5,604 nt of DNA from an uncultured Calothrix sp. (GTDB lineage Bacteria; Cyanobacteriota; Cyanobacteriia; Cyanobacteriales; Nostocaceae): positions 1 to 5,604 of the forward strand of contig CAKZYM010000067.1 in assembly GCA_937884685.1 (NCBI GenBank), given 5' to 3'. The notes beneath the pieces are model-generated. The model ran no database searches. It saw only the letters and a list, made by a program, of their open reading frames with translations, and was not told the origin of the DNA. The translations under genes and the position numbers were made by a program. Shown here one piece after another: positions 1 to 5,137 of this stretch. How positions within the stretch are numbered: the first letter of the stretch is position 1; every line of letters starts with the position of its first letter.

Positions 1-2
1 CG

Positions 3-59
3 CAAGTCGCTGGTGTTGCTGGTTTTTTCTGGGAAAGAAATTATCAAACTAATAATTAG
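3..59 (+). CDS. C-terminal tail of an upstream gene (partial, unidentified)
   Basis: Reading from base 3 gives 18 codons ending in TAG at 57-59, with the tail QVAGVAGFFWERNYQTNN. Of the three forward frames this one looks most like real protein: GCT/GGT/GTT codons encode a small-residue run followed by an aromatic and charged end. The other two frames also stay open briefly, to stops at about 49 and 67, so the frame choice is a judgement. Eighteen residues are too few to name a family. A membrane or glycan-related protein would suit the next gene, but that is a guess. If real, it runs in the same direction as the membrane-protein gene, 234 bases upstream of it. Confidence 0.33.
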   Translation, partial: QVAGVAGFFWERNYQTNN

Positions 60-110
60 CTCAAAATAATAAATCATGGTTATTATTCGTATTCACAATT
101 AATAATAATT

Positions 111-215
111 CAGGACTTACGCAATTTTGATAATGTACTATTGATGCGTTGCATAAAAAATATTTAAACTGTCACATAATCTGACAATAAAAATGTGCCA
201 TTTGTGTAAGTCTTA
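111..215. mobile_element. MITE-like inverted-repeat element
   Basis: The ends form an imperfect terminal inverted repeat. AGGACTTACGCAA at 112-124 is matched by TTGTGTAAGTCTT at 202-214, which is 11 of 13 positions complementary, and both mismatches would be G-U pairs in RNA. The flanks carry identical TAATT at 106-110 and 216-220, compatible with a 5-bp target duplication; ATAATT can be read at 105-110 and 215-220 if the right boundary moves one base. The interior codes for nothing and has two small hairpins: ATGC/GCAT at 144-154 and TGTCA/TGACA at 170-186. From memory, GGACTTACGCA-type ends are frequent in cyanobacterial intergenic DNA. The flanks are so AT-rich that the duplication could be chance. 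Confidence 0.4.
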
Positions 216-219
216 TAAT
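214..219 (+). promoter_or_regulatory. Candidate -10 box TATAAT for the membrane-protein gene
   Basis: A perfect TATAAT lies 74 bases before the ATG at 294, which would give a 5' leader of about 65-70 bases. No good -35 hexamer sits 16-18 bases upstream (191-196 reads AAATGT); CTGACA at 181-186 is too far away at 27 bases. The box spans the right end of the inverted-repeat element and its flank. In DNA this AT-rich a TATAAT can arise by chance. Confidence 0.33.
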
Positions 220-238
220 TAATGCACTTAAGCATTAA
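219..238. promoter_or_regulatory. Perfect 7+7 palindrome, operator-like
   Basis: TTAATGC (219-225) and GCATTAA (232-238) form a perfect inverted repeat separated by ACTTAA. It begins at the last base of the TATAAT box and would cover the expected transcription start, where a dimeric repressor could bind. It could also form a short hairpin at the 5' end of the transcript. The symmetry is seen directly; the regulatory role is inferred, and no known cyanobacterial operator was recognised. Confidence 0.35.
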
Positions 239-279
239 AGATAATTAAAACAGTTAAATATCTAATTATATTTTAATTC

Positions 280-285
280 AGGAAG
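280..285 (+). promoter_or_regulatory. Shine-Dalgarno AGGAAG
   Basis: AGGAAG lies 8 bases before the ATG at 294. It supports that start and is the clearest ribosome-binding site in the window; the two genes that follow have none. Confidence 0.6.
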
Positions 286-293
286 AATAAGCA

Positions 294-1898
294 ATGGTTA
301 AAACTCAAAATAAACTGGTTGAGAATAATAATTTTTTATCCAAACATTTTACTTATTCTAACTGTCTAATTTTAATTTTCTTTATTTTAAGCTTTATCGG
401 CATTCTTAATCACGAAATGTGGCGCGATGAAACTCAAGCATGGTTACTTGCTAGAGATTCTTTAAATCTAATTGATTTATATCAAAATTTGAAATATGAA
501 GGACATCCAGGGTTATGGCATTTATGTTTATTCTTGATTACAAAATTTACTCATAATCCTTTTTTCATGCAGTTTTTTCACATACTCATCTCAACTGCTT
601 CTGTCTATATATTTGTGAAAAAATCACCTTTCAATATTATAGAAAAAACACTTTTTACATTTAGTTATTTTTCTTTATTTGAATATAATCTTATTAGTAG
701 AAACTATAATTTAGCCTTATTATTAGTTTTTATATTTTGCTATTTATTTACTTGTAAAAATAGAAATTATATTCTGGAATTTTTAAGTTTAGCATTTCTA
801 GCTAATACAAATATTTATGGTTTAATTATTTGCTTGTGTTTAAGCATAACTTTGATTATTGATACCGTTAGACTATATAAAACTGGTAAGTACCAGCCAG
901 ATAAAAAACTAGCGGTAAATTTAACTATAGGCTTAATTATCTTGTTTATTGGTATAGGCTTATCCATCTTCCAACTATTTCCAGCCGCTGTTCAAGATAC
1001 TACGAAAGATATACAGCAGAATATTGGGCAAGAAACAGTTTTTTCCATATTCGATTTTATATTAATCATGTTGAGGCGCTTGGGATATGCTGTTAGAGCG
1101 ATTTGGTATAGCTATATTCCAATACCTAATTTTTTTGAATACCATTTCTGGAGTAAAAATATTATATATGGTAATCATTTTCTAATATTTATTGCTTCAT
1201 TTATATCTTTATTGTTGATATTGTTTTCAACGCTGATTTTTATAGATAAACCACTTGCTTTATTATTTTATTTGTCCGCGACTTCAGGAGTATTAATATT
1301 TAGCTGGTTAAAATTTCAGGGAACCTTAAGGCATCACGGAAATTTATTTATCATATTTTTAGCATCTATATGGATTAGTCGATGTTTTCGAGAATCATAT
1401 GATATTCCTAAACGCTTTCATAAAGTTGCTTCTTACCTTAAAAAAAATCAGAAAAAAGTTATTACTATTATTTTATTAATTCAGATGATTTCAGGCATAT
1501 ATGCTTATAGTATGGATTTAATTTATCCATTTTCTAAAAGTAAAGCAGCCGCTAATTACATCAAACAATCAGGACTAGAAGAAAGCTTTATTATCGCAGA
1601 TAAAAATACAATAGTTTCACCTATTTCTGCTTACGCAAATGTAAAAATATACTATCTAGCCTACGATAAACTTGGCAGTTTTTTTGATAATCCTCAAACT
1701 AAATTTATTAAGAATCAATCAGAACTACTTTATAAAATCAAACTTGAAATTCAGGATAGTACAGTAGAAAATATTTTAATCCTAAGTTATCCGCTGAATA
1801 TCAAAACCAATGAATTAAAATTAACTAAGTTAAAAAACTTTCAAAATAGCATTGTTGGAGAAGAAAGATACTTTATATATGCTGTCGAAAAAATATAA
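294..1898 (+). CDS. Multi-spanning membrane protein, probable GT-C glycosyltransferase
   Basis: This 534-residue protein has about 10-11 hydrophobic segments, the clearest near residues 22-40, 138-154, 160-188, 207-229, 292-317, 321-341 and 388-406. A soluble tail of about 125 residues follows. The first extracytoplasmic loop holds WRDETQAW (43-50) and GHPGLWHL (70-77). An acidic pair just after the first helix is the hallmark of GT-C enzymes (the ArnT/PMT/GT39-like fold), which transfer sugars from polyprenyl-phosphate donors outside the membrane. SRNYNL (135-140) and RHHGN (346-350) are further polar motifs in membrane context. Substrate and acceptor cannot be told; O-antigen, exopolysaccharide or glycolipid assembly is plausible. 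GC content is far below that of cobQ: 60-base lines I counted gave 17, 22, 32 and 40 percent, against 42-48 percent in cobQ. That suggests transfer or strong AT drift. The start is supported by the Shine-Dalgarno at 280-285. GT-C assignment is fairly likely; exact function is unknown. Confidence 0.75.
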   Translation: MVKTQNKLVENNNFLSKHFTYSNCLILIFFILSFIGILNHEMWRDETQAWLLARDSLNLIDLYQNLKYEGHPGLWHLCLFLITKFTHNPFFMQFFHILISTASVYIFVKKSPFNIIEKTLFTFSYFSLFEYNLISRNYNLALLLVFIFCYLFTCKNRNYILEFLSLAFLANTNIYGLIICLCLSITLIIDTVRLYKTGKYQPDKKLAVNLTIGLIILFIGIGLSIFQLFPAAVQDTTKDIQQNIGQETVFSIFDFILIMLRRLGYAVRAIWYSYIPIPNFFEYHFWSKNIIYGNHFLIFIASFISLLLILFSTLIFIDKPLALLFYLSATSGVLIFSWLKFQGTLRHHGNLFIIFLASIWISRCFRESYDIPKRFHKVASYLKKNQKKVITIILLIQMISGIYAYSMDLIYPFSKSKAAANYIKQSGLEESFIIADKNTIVSPISAYANVKIYYLAYDKLGSFFDNPQTKFIKNQSELLYKIKLEIQDSTVENILILSYPLNIKTNELKLTKLKNFQNSIVGEERYFIYAVEKI

Positions 1899-1915
1899 AA
1901 ATAAGCCTCTTGCTT

Positions 1916-1947
1916 GTGTATTATCAAGGATTACTCAATAATCACAC
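1916..1947 (+). terminator. Stem-loop downstream of the membrane-protein gene
   Basis: GTGTATTAT (1916-1924) pairs with ATAAT (1938-1942) and ACAC (1944-1947), leaving C1943 bulged. This makes nine pairs around a 13-base loop, beginning 18 bases after the stop codon. No T-run follows, so it is not a classic intrinsic terminator; cyanobacterial 3' ends often lack one. It could instead stabilise the 3' end of the message. Confidence 0.3.
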
Positions 1948-1976
1948 ATCGAAAACTTGAACGTAGCATATTCGTT

Positions 1977-1996
1977 GGGATATTGATTTTTATCCC
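1977..1996. other. Short hairpin GGGATA/TATCCC
   Basis: GGGATA (1977-1982) and TATCCC (1991-1996) form a perfect six-pair stem with an eight-base loop, TTGATTTT. It lies 30 bases after the previous stem-loop. It may help end transcription of the membrane-protein gene or may be chance. Confidence 0.25.
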
Positions 1997-2068
1997 CTGT
2001 TTACAACTATTTAACTAGTGGTATTTTTCATGAATTCGGACGGTTATATCTTAAATAAAAATATTTTG

Positions 2069-2097
2069 TTTCTCCTCTTCCCCGTCTCCCCTCTCCC
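2069..2097. repeat. Polypyrimidine tract
   Basis: In 29 bases the only purine is G2084, and the rest is C/T in short CTCC/CCCC blocks, giving a near-pure polypurine run on the minus strand. Tracts of this kind are, from memory, common low-complexity spacers in Nostocales genomes. It may be a decayed short tandem repeat; no function is evident. Confidence 0.5.
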
Positions 2098-2232
2098 AAT
2101 CTTTACTAATAAATTTTAATGAAAAGGACTACCACCTTGTCCGGAAAAAGCAACTTTATTTAAAAGATAAACAATATTACGATTAATATAGAAGATGAAA
2201 ACCGTTAGCAAAATACCATTAATATATTCAAA

Positions 2233-2637
2233 ATGCCTGTTGCTGATTTACAAACTCAAAAAAGTTTTACCTATACTAATTCCACTCAAAAACGGGCTTC
2301 CCGAGCGTTAAGATGCTCTCCTTTCAAGTTAGGCTTATTTGAACGGATGTTGAGCGAACGCGTAGCAATGAGTGAAATATCTGGGTCAGATGGTGTAAAA
2401 AACAACTACACAAAACGTACTTTATCAGAATTGGCAGCAGATAACGCTCTAGTTTGGTTGATTGAAGTGGGCTTACTACGAAGGGAAGTTGACGGACAAG
2501 GAATAACAGATAGCTTTCGTCTGACTCCTTTAGGTCGTCAATTGACAGAAAGTTTTCAGAGCAAGACTTGGGCTACTCCAACAATTACCGACCGCTTGTT
2601 AAATGTATTAACGCGTATATTTAGATTGCCTTTTTGA
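2233..2637 (+). CDS. Small conserved protein, Npun_F0494-like
   Basis: This is a 134-residue soluble protein of unknown function. Residues 21-114 hold its conserved-looking core: RASRALRCSPFKLGLF (21-36), SELAADNALVWLIEVGLLRREVDG (65-88) and SFRLTPLGRQL (94-104). I recognise this from memory as similar to the cyanobacterial Npun_F0494 family, without a search. The predicted pattern, two helices followed by RREVDGQGITDSFRLTPLGRQL, resembles a winged-helix fold in which the VDGQGITDSFRLT part would form the beta wing, so nucleic-acid binding is possible but unproven. There is no signal peptide, and the only cysteine is Cys28. The ATG at 2233 lacks a Shine-Dalgarno. Later methionines at residues 39 and 46 would cut off the conserved ALRCSPFKL stretch, so the first start is preferred. 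It runs in the same direction as cobQ, 244 bases upstream. Confidence 0.75.
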   Translation: MPVADLQTQKSFTYTNSTQKRASRALRCSPFKLGLFERMLSERVAMSEISGSDGVKNNYTKRTLSELAADNALVWLIEVGLLRREVDGQGITDSFRLTPLGRQLTESFQSKTWATPTITDRLLNVLTRIFRLPF

Positions 2638-2671
2638 ATTGATTTTGAATTAATTAGGTGAATAAAAGTTA

Positions 2672-2720
2672 GGAGTGAGGAGAATAAGGGAACAATAAGT
2701 ACTGAAGCCTCCACTCCCTT
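2672..2720. other. Two mutually exclusive stems upstream of cobQ
   Basis: Stem A pairs GGAGTG (2672-2677) with CACTCC (2712-2717) and AGG (2678-2680) with CCT (2708-2710), with C2711 bulged. Stem B pairs AAGGGA (2686-2691) with TCCCTT (2715-2720). Both need bases 2715-2717, so only one can form at a time. No T-run follows either stem. The element starts 34 bases after the Npun_F0494-like stop, so it could sit at that message's 3' end or in a cobQ leader. It may also be a decayed GGAGTGA-type repeat. Confidence 0.28.
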
Positions 2721-2778
2721 TATGAAGTGTTTACAAGTAGGAATATAAATTCCAGGAAGATACGACTCGGGATTATAC

Positions 2779-2820
2779 GCAAATGACATCGGTGCTATCA
2801 ACCACCTTGTGACTATTTGC
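2779..2820 (+). promoter_or_regulatory. Interrupted long hairpin in the cobQ leader
   Basis: Three nested stems line up: GCAAAT/ATTTGC (2779-2784, 2815-2820), ACA/TGT (2786-2788, 2808-2810) and GGTG/CACC (2791-2794, 2803-2806), closing an eight-base loop. Outside them, GGGA/TCCC (2769-2772, 2825-2828) or CCAGG/CCTGG (2752-2756, 2827-2831) could extend the fold; these two options share bases 2827-2828. The structure ends 61 bases before the cobQ ATG. The conserved B12-box and GGGAA...GGTG features of a cobalamin riboswitch are not arranged as required, so it is not called one. Confidence 0.3.
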
Positions 2821-2881
2821 ATTTTCCCTGGCTTCACTCTTTAACTCAATAAGTCCGATAAAGAAAAGATAATAGCTAATT

Positions 2882-4360
2882 ATGAAATCAATTATGGTAG
2901 TGGGGACAACATCCCACGCAGGGAAATCACTCTTATGTGCTGCAATATGTCGTATATTATCACGACGTGGATGGCGAGTGGCTCCCTTTAAAGGTCAAAA
3001 TATGGCAAACAATGCTTATGTTACAGCCAATGGTGGAGAAATTGGTTATGCACAAGCAGTACAAGCTTGGGCTGCGGGAGTAGTTCCTTGGATTGAAATG
3101 AACCCAGTTCTACTCAAACCCCAAGGAGATATGACCTCTCAAGTAATCATTAAGGGAAAGGCTGTAGGGAAAGTCAGCGCTACAGATTACTACGAGCAAT
3201 ATTTTGACTTGGGATGGAGAGCTATTGAAGAATCTTTACATAATTTAGGAACAGAATTTGACTTATTAGTTTGTGAAGGTGCTGGTAGTCCTGCGGAAAT
3301 CAACCTCAAGCACCGTGACTTGACTAACATGCGAGTGGCAAAGCATTTAAATGCTATGACTCTATTAGTAGTTGATATCGAGCGTGGTGGAGCATTTGCT
3401 CATGTGGTAGGTACCTTAGAGTTACTCGAACCAGAAGAAAGAGCTTTAATAAAAGGTATTGTCATTAATAAATTCCGAGGACAGCGTTCGATATTGGAAC
3501 CGGGAATTAAATGGTTGGAAGAAAAGACCGGTATTCCAGTAGTAGGAGTTATTCCTTATTTGGAACAGGTATTCCCCGCTGAAGATTCACTCGATTTACT
3601 CGAAAGAAAACCGCGTAAATTTAACGGTGAACTAAATATTTCGGTAGTTAAGTTACCAAGAATCGCCAACTTTACCGATTTTGACCCCCTCGAATCAGAA
3701 CCCAGCGTTGGAGTGAAATACATTAGCCCAAAGCACGATTTGGGACATCCCGATGCAGTAATTCTTCCGGGTACTAAAACAACGATACCTGACTTATTGC
3801 TACTGCAAAGAACTGGAATGGCCGAGCAAATTCAAAATTATGCAGCAGCAGGTGGTACGGTATTAGGAATCTGTGGTGGGTTTCAAATTTTAGGTCAGAT
3901 GATAGCCGACCCAGAAGGTATAGAAGGACAAGCTGGAAGATTTGGAGGTTTAGGATTATTACCTGTAAAAAGTGTAATTACGGGACAAAAAATTGCCCGA
4001 CAGCGTCAAGTAACCTCTAATTTTCCTCAAGCTGGTTTACCAGTTCATGGATTTGAAATTCATCAGGGACGTTCGCGTATTGAAACCCAAGGTCCCAATT
4101 CACAAGGTTTCGAGCCTTTGTTTGACGATACTAATTTGGGTTTGGTAGATGATTGTCAATCTGTATGGGGCACTTATTTACATGGTATGTTTGATAACGG
4201 CCCTTGGAGACGTGCTTGGTTAAATCGCTTACGTCAGCAGCGCGGTCTAAAATCTCTACCTACTGGTGTTCCTAATTACCGCGAGCAACGAGAAAAATTA
4301 TTAGATTCTTTGGCTGTGAATGTAGAGCGCTATTTGGATTTAAGTGTTTTGTTATCTTAG
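2882..4360 (+). CDS. cobQ: Cobyric acid synthase (glutamine-hydrolysing)
   Basis: CobQ uses ATP and glutamine to amidate the b, d, e and g carboxyls of adenosylcobyrinic a,c-diamide, giving adenosylcobyric acid in the cytoplasmic late cobalamin pathway. The 492-residue length is typical. The N-terminal dethiobiotin-synthetase-like ATPase domain (about 3-230) has the P-loop GTTSHAGKS (8-16), FKGQNMANNAYVT (36-48), and the conserved CEGAGSPAEINL (131-142). The C-terminal class I glutamine amidotransferase-like domain (about 252-445) has the nucleophile elbow GICGGFQILG with Cys331, GFEIHQGRS near 390, and GTYLHGMFD with the probable catalytic His434. All key residues are present, so it should be active. 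The start at 2882 matches the MKSIMVVGTTSHAGKS beginning usual in cyanobacteria. No clear Shine-Dalgarno is present; ATG 2894 is a less likely alternative. Base composition is ordinary for the genome type. Confidence 0.97.
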   Translation: MKSIMVVGTTSHAGKSLLCAAICRILSRRGWRVAPFKGQNMANNAYVTANGGEIGYAQAVQAWAAGVVPWIEMNPVLLKPQGDMTSQVIIKGKAVGKVSATDYYEQYFDLGWRAIEESLHNLGTEFDLLVCEGAGSPAEINLKHRDLTNMRVAKHLNAMTLLVVDIERGGAFAHVVGTLELLEPEERALIKGIVINKFRGQRSILEPGIKWLEEKTGIPVVGVIPYLEQVFPAEDSLDLLERKPRKFNGELNISVVKLPRIANFTDFDPLESEPSVGVKYISPKHDLGHPDAVILPGTKTTIPDLLLLQRTGMAEQIQNYAAAGGTVLGICGGFQILGQMIADPEGIEGQAGRFGGLGLLPVKSVITGQKIARQRQVTSNFPQAGLPVHGFEIHQGRSRIETQGPNSQGFEPLFDDTNLGLVDDCQSVWGTYLHGMFDNGPWRRAWLNRLRQQRGLKSLPTGVPNYREQREKLLDSLAVNVERYLDLSVLLS

Positions 4361-4367
4361 GAAGGTG

Positions 4368-4402
4368 GTTAGTTGTTAGTTGTTAGTGGTTAGTTGGTAG
4401 TA
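4368..4402. repeat. Heptanucleotide tandem repeat, five units
   Basis: Five seven-base units follow the cobQ stop after seven bases: GTTAGTT, GTTAGTT, GTTAGTG, GTTAGTT and GGTAGTA. The first, second and fourth are identical. This matches the short tandemly repeated repetitive (STRR) heptamer class known from heterocystous cyanobacteria. Part of it is complementary to the repeat just before the ferredoxin gene (4571-4604). Confidence 0.75.
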
Positions 4403-4409
4403 GCGGAAA

Positions 4410-4491
4410 AAGGATTACCAGTCTAATAAATACTATTACTTTTACGTTGGCTTGCGTCGAGGGACTTAAAGTAAAATAAATACTAATCCTT
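4410..4491. repeat. Nested inverted and direct repeats in the cobQ-ferredoxin spacer
   Basis: AAGGATTA (4410-4417) is inverted as TAATCCTT (4484-4491). Inside, AATAAATACTA occurs twice in direct orientation (4425-4435 and 4475-4485), and TTACTTT (4436-4442) is inverted as AAAGTAA (4468-4474). Together these could fold into one long interrupted hairpin with a GC-richer loop at about 4445-4465. The short arms in AT-rich DNA make chance a real possibility. Nothing codes here. Confidence 0.35.
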
Positions 4492-4570
4492 AAAGGCAAT
4501 CTTAACTTCTATAGTAGAGCTTCTTGACTAGCCATTAACTACTTTCGCCCATAGAGTGTGGATAATCAAC

Positions 4571-4604
4571 TAACTACTAACTAATAATAACTACTAACTA
4601 ATAA
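4571..4604. repeat. Perfect 17-bp tandem duplication before the ferredoxin start
   Basis: TAACTACTAACTAATAA occurs twice with no gap, at 4571-4587 and 4588-4604, ending five bases before the ATG at 4610. It fills the place where a Shine-Dalgarno would lie, so the ferredoxin start has only an A/T-rich unstructured leader. ACTACTAACTAA inside each copy can pair with TTAGTTGGTAGT at 4390-4401 (12 pairs, one G-U). A perfect copy suggests a recent duplication. Confidence 0.8.
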
Positions 4605-4609
4605 AAAAA

Positions 4610-4849
4610 ATGAGTGTTAAAGTTCACTTCTTACCAGATGATGTTAAAATCGATGCCGAAGTTGGGGAACCTTTACTCGATGTTGCAGATAGAGCAGGGG
4701 TACTGATTCCTACGGGTTGTCTAATGGGGTCTTGTCACGCTTGTACGGTTGAAGTCAAAGACGGAGATATCATCCGCGCTTGTATTAGTTCTGTACCAGC
4801 AGGTAAAGAACAATTAACAATTAATATATTTAGCGACCCTACTTGGTGA
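4610..4849 (+). CDS. Compact [2Fe-2S] ferredoxin
   Basis: This 79-residue soluble protein carries one [2Fe-2S] cluster of the plant/adrenodoxin beta-grasp fold and should act as a one-electron carrier in the cytoplasm. The ligands are Cys37, Cys42, Cys45 and Cys58 within PTGCLMGSCHACTVEV and IIRACIS, giving CX4CX2CX12C. Photosynthetic plant-type ferredoxins have about 29 residues between the third and fourth cysteines and run to about 97 residues. Here that loop is much shorter, and the ACTVEV...RACIS spacing is closer to the N-terminal ferredoxin domain of hydrogenase and NADH-dehydrogenase subunits (HoxU-like). It is therefore unlikely to be the main photosystem I acceptor. It lies 249 bases downstream of cobQ on the same strand, but the repeat-filled spacer argues against tight co-translation. 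No Shine-Dalgarno is visible. Family assignment is secure; the redox partner is unknown. Confidence 0.9.
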   Translation: MSVKVHFLPDDVKIDAEVGEPLLDVADRAGVLIPTGCLMGSCHACTVEVKDGDIIRACISSVPAGKEQLTINIFSDPTW

Positions 4850-5011
4850 TGATTAGGGAGTAGCCAGTAGCAAATAGGAAATAAATAAATAAAAGAGACG
4901 TTAGAGGTCATTGATTAAGGATGTTAACTATTAATCATTAAAGTAAAGATAGTAATCCTGGCTTGGTAAGATTTATAAGGTCTTTTCTCAAAACTTCAGC
5001 TTTTAAACTGG

Positions 5012-5095
5012 TGTATAGTGCTGATTGTACGTACAACATGCTTAGTTTGAAAATATTGTATGTAGTGCGACCATCTTGGTCGCTAGTACTATACA
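5012..5095. repeat. Cruciform-like inverted-repeat element between convergent genes
   Basis: The outer arms TGTATAGTGCT (5012-5022) and AGTACTATACA (5085-5095) pair over 11 positions with one G-U. Inside are two self-complementary units: the perfect 12-bp palindrome TTGTACGTACAA (5025-5036) and the hairpin at 5067-5083. A second near-copy of the left arm, TGTATGTAGTGC (5057-5068), differs by a two-base insertion and could compete for the same right arm. The layout resembles a multi-arm junction. No coding sequence is present. It could be a dispersed intergenic repeat, a remnant non-autonomous element or a processed RNA structure. Confidence 0.5.
5067..5083. terminator. Strong hairpin, possible bidirectional terminator
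   Basis: GCGACCA (5067-5073) and TGGTCGC (5077-5083) make a perfect seven-pair, GC-rich stem with a TCT loop, the most stable short hairpin in the window. TAGT (5063-5066) can also pair with ACTA (5088-5091) past a four-base bulge. It lies between convergent genes, where one structure could end both transcripts. No T-run follows on either strand, so intrinsic termination is uncertain. Confidence 0.4.
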
Positions 5096-5137
5096 AACAA
5101 ATTAAGGAAATAAAACTTAAGTAAAATTCAACTCTGC

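Larger units (their letters stand above)
1899..2232. other. 334-base spacer without a supported gene
   Basis: This stretch separates the membrane-protein gene from the small Npun_F0494-like gene. It holds two hairpins (1916-1947, 1977-1996), a pyrimidine-rich tract (2069-2097) and AT-rich DNA. No forward reading frame of useful length was found. On the minus strand a frame is open from 2247 down to a TAA at 2116-2118, ending in a protein-like tail FSGQGGSPFH, but it has no ATG or GTG start or ribosome-binding site. No clear promoter for the next gene was identified. Confidence 0.6.

Noticed and set aside
2556..2837. A 93-codon open frame on the minus strand
   Set aside because: It overlaps the end of the Npun_F0494-like gene and the hairpin-rich cobQ leader, has no ribosome-binding site, and its translation shows no domain-like pattern. 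It is best explained as a chance frame.
2640..2881. Cobalamin riboswitch upstream of cobQ
   Set aside because: GGGAA and GGTG strings occur (2688-2692, 2791-2794), but they are about 100 bases apart and the B12 box and the core spacing are missing.
2882..2896. Alternative cobQ start at the ATG at 2894
   Set aside because: It would remove the MKSI residues that normally open cyanobacterial CobQ and form the first beta strand before the P-loop.
4471..4483. NtcA-type site GTA...TAC in the spacer
   Set aside because: The spacing between GTA and TAC is seven bases, not the required eight, and no -10 box lies at the expected distance.
4361..4609. CRISPR array
   Set aside because: The repeats are 7 and 17 bp, tandem without spacers, and no cas gene is present.
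4911..4938. TGATTAA/TTAATCA stem as the ferredoxin terminator
   Set aside because: It has only seven A/T-rich pairs around a 12-base loop with no T-run, and is easily chance in such AT-rich DNA.
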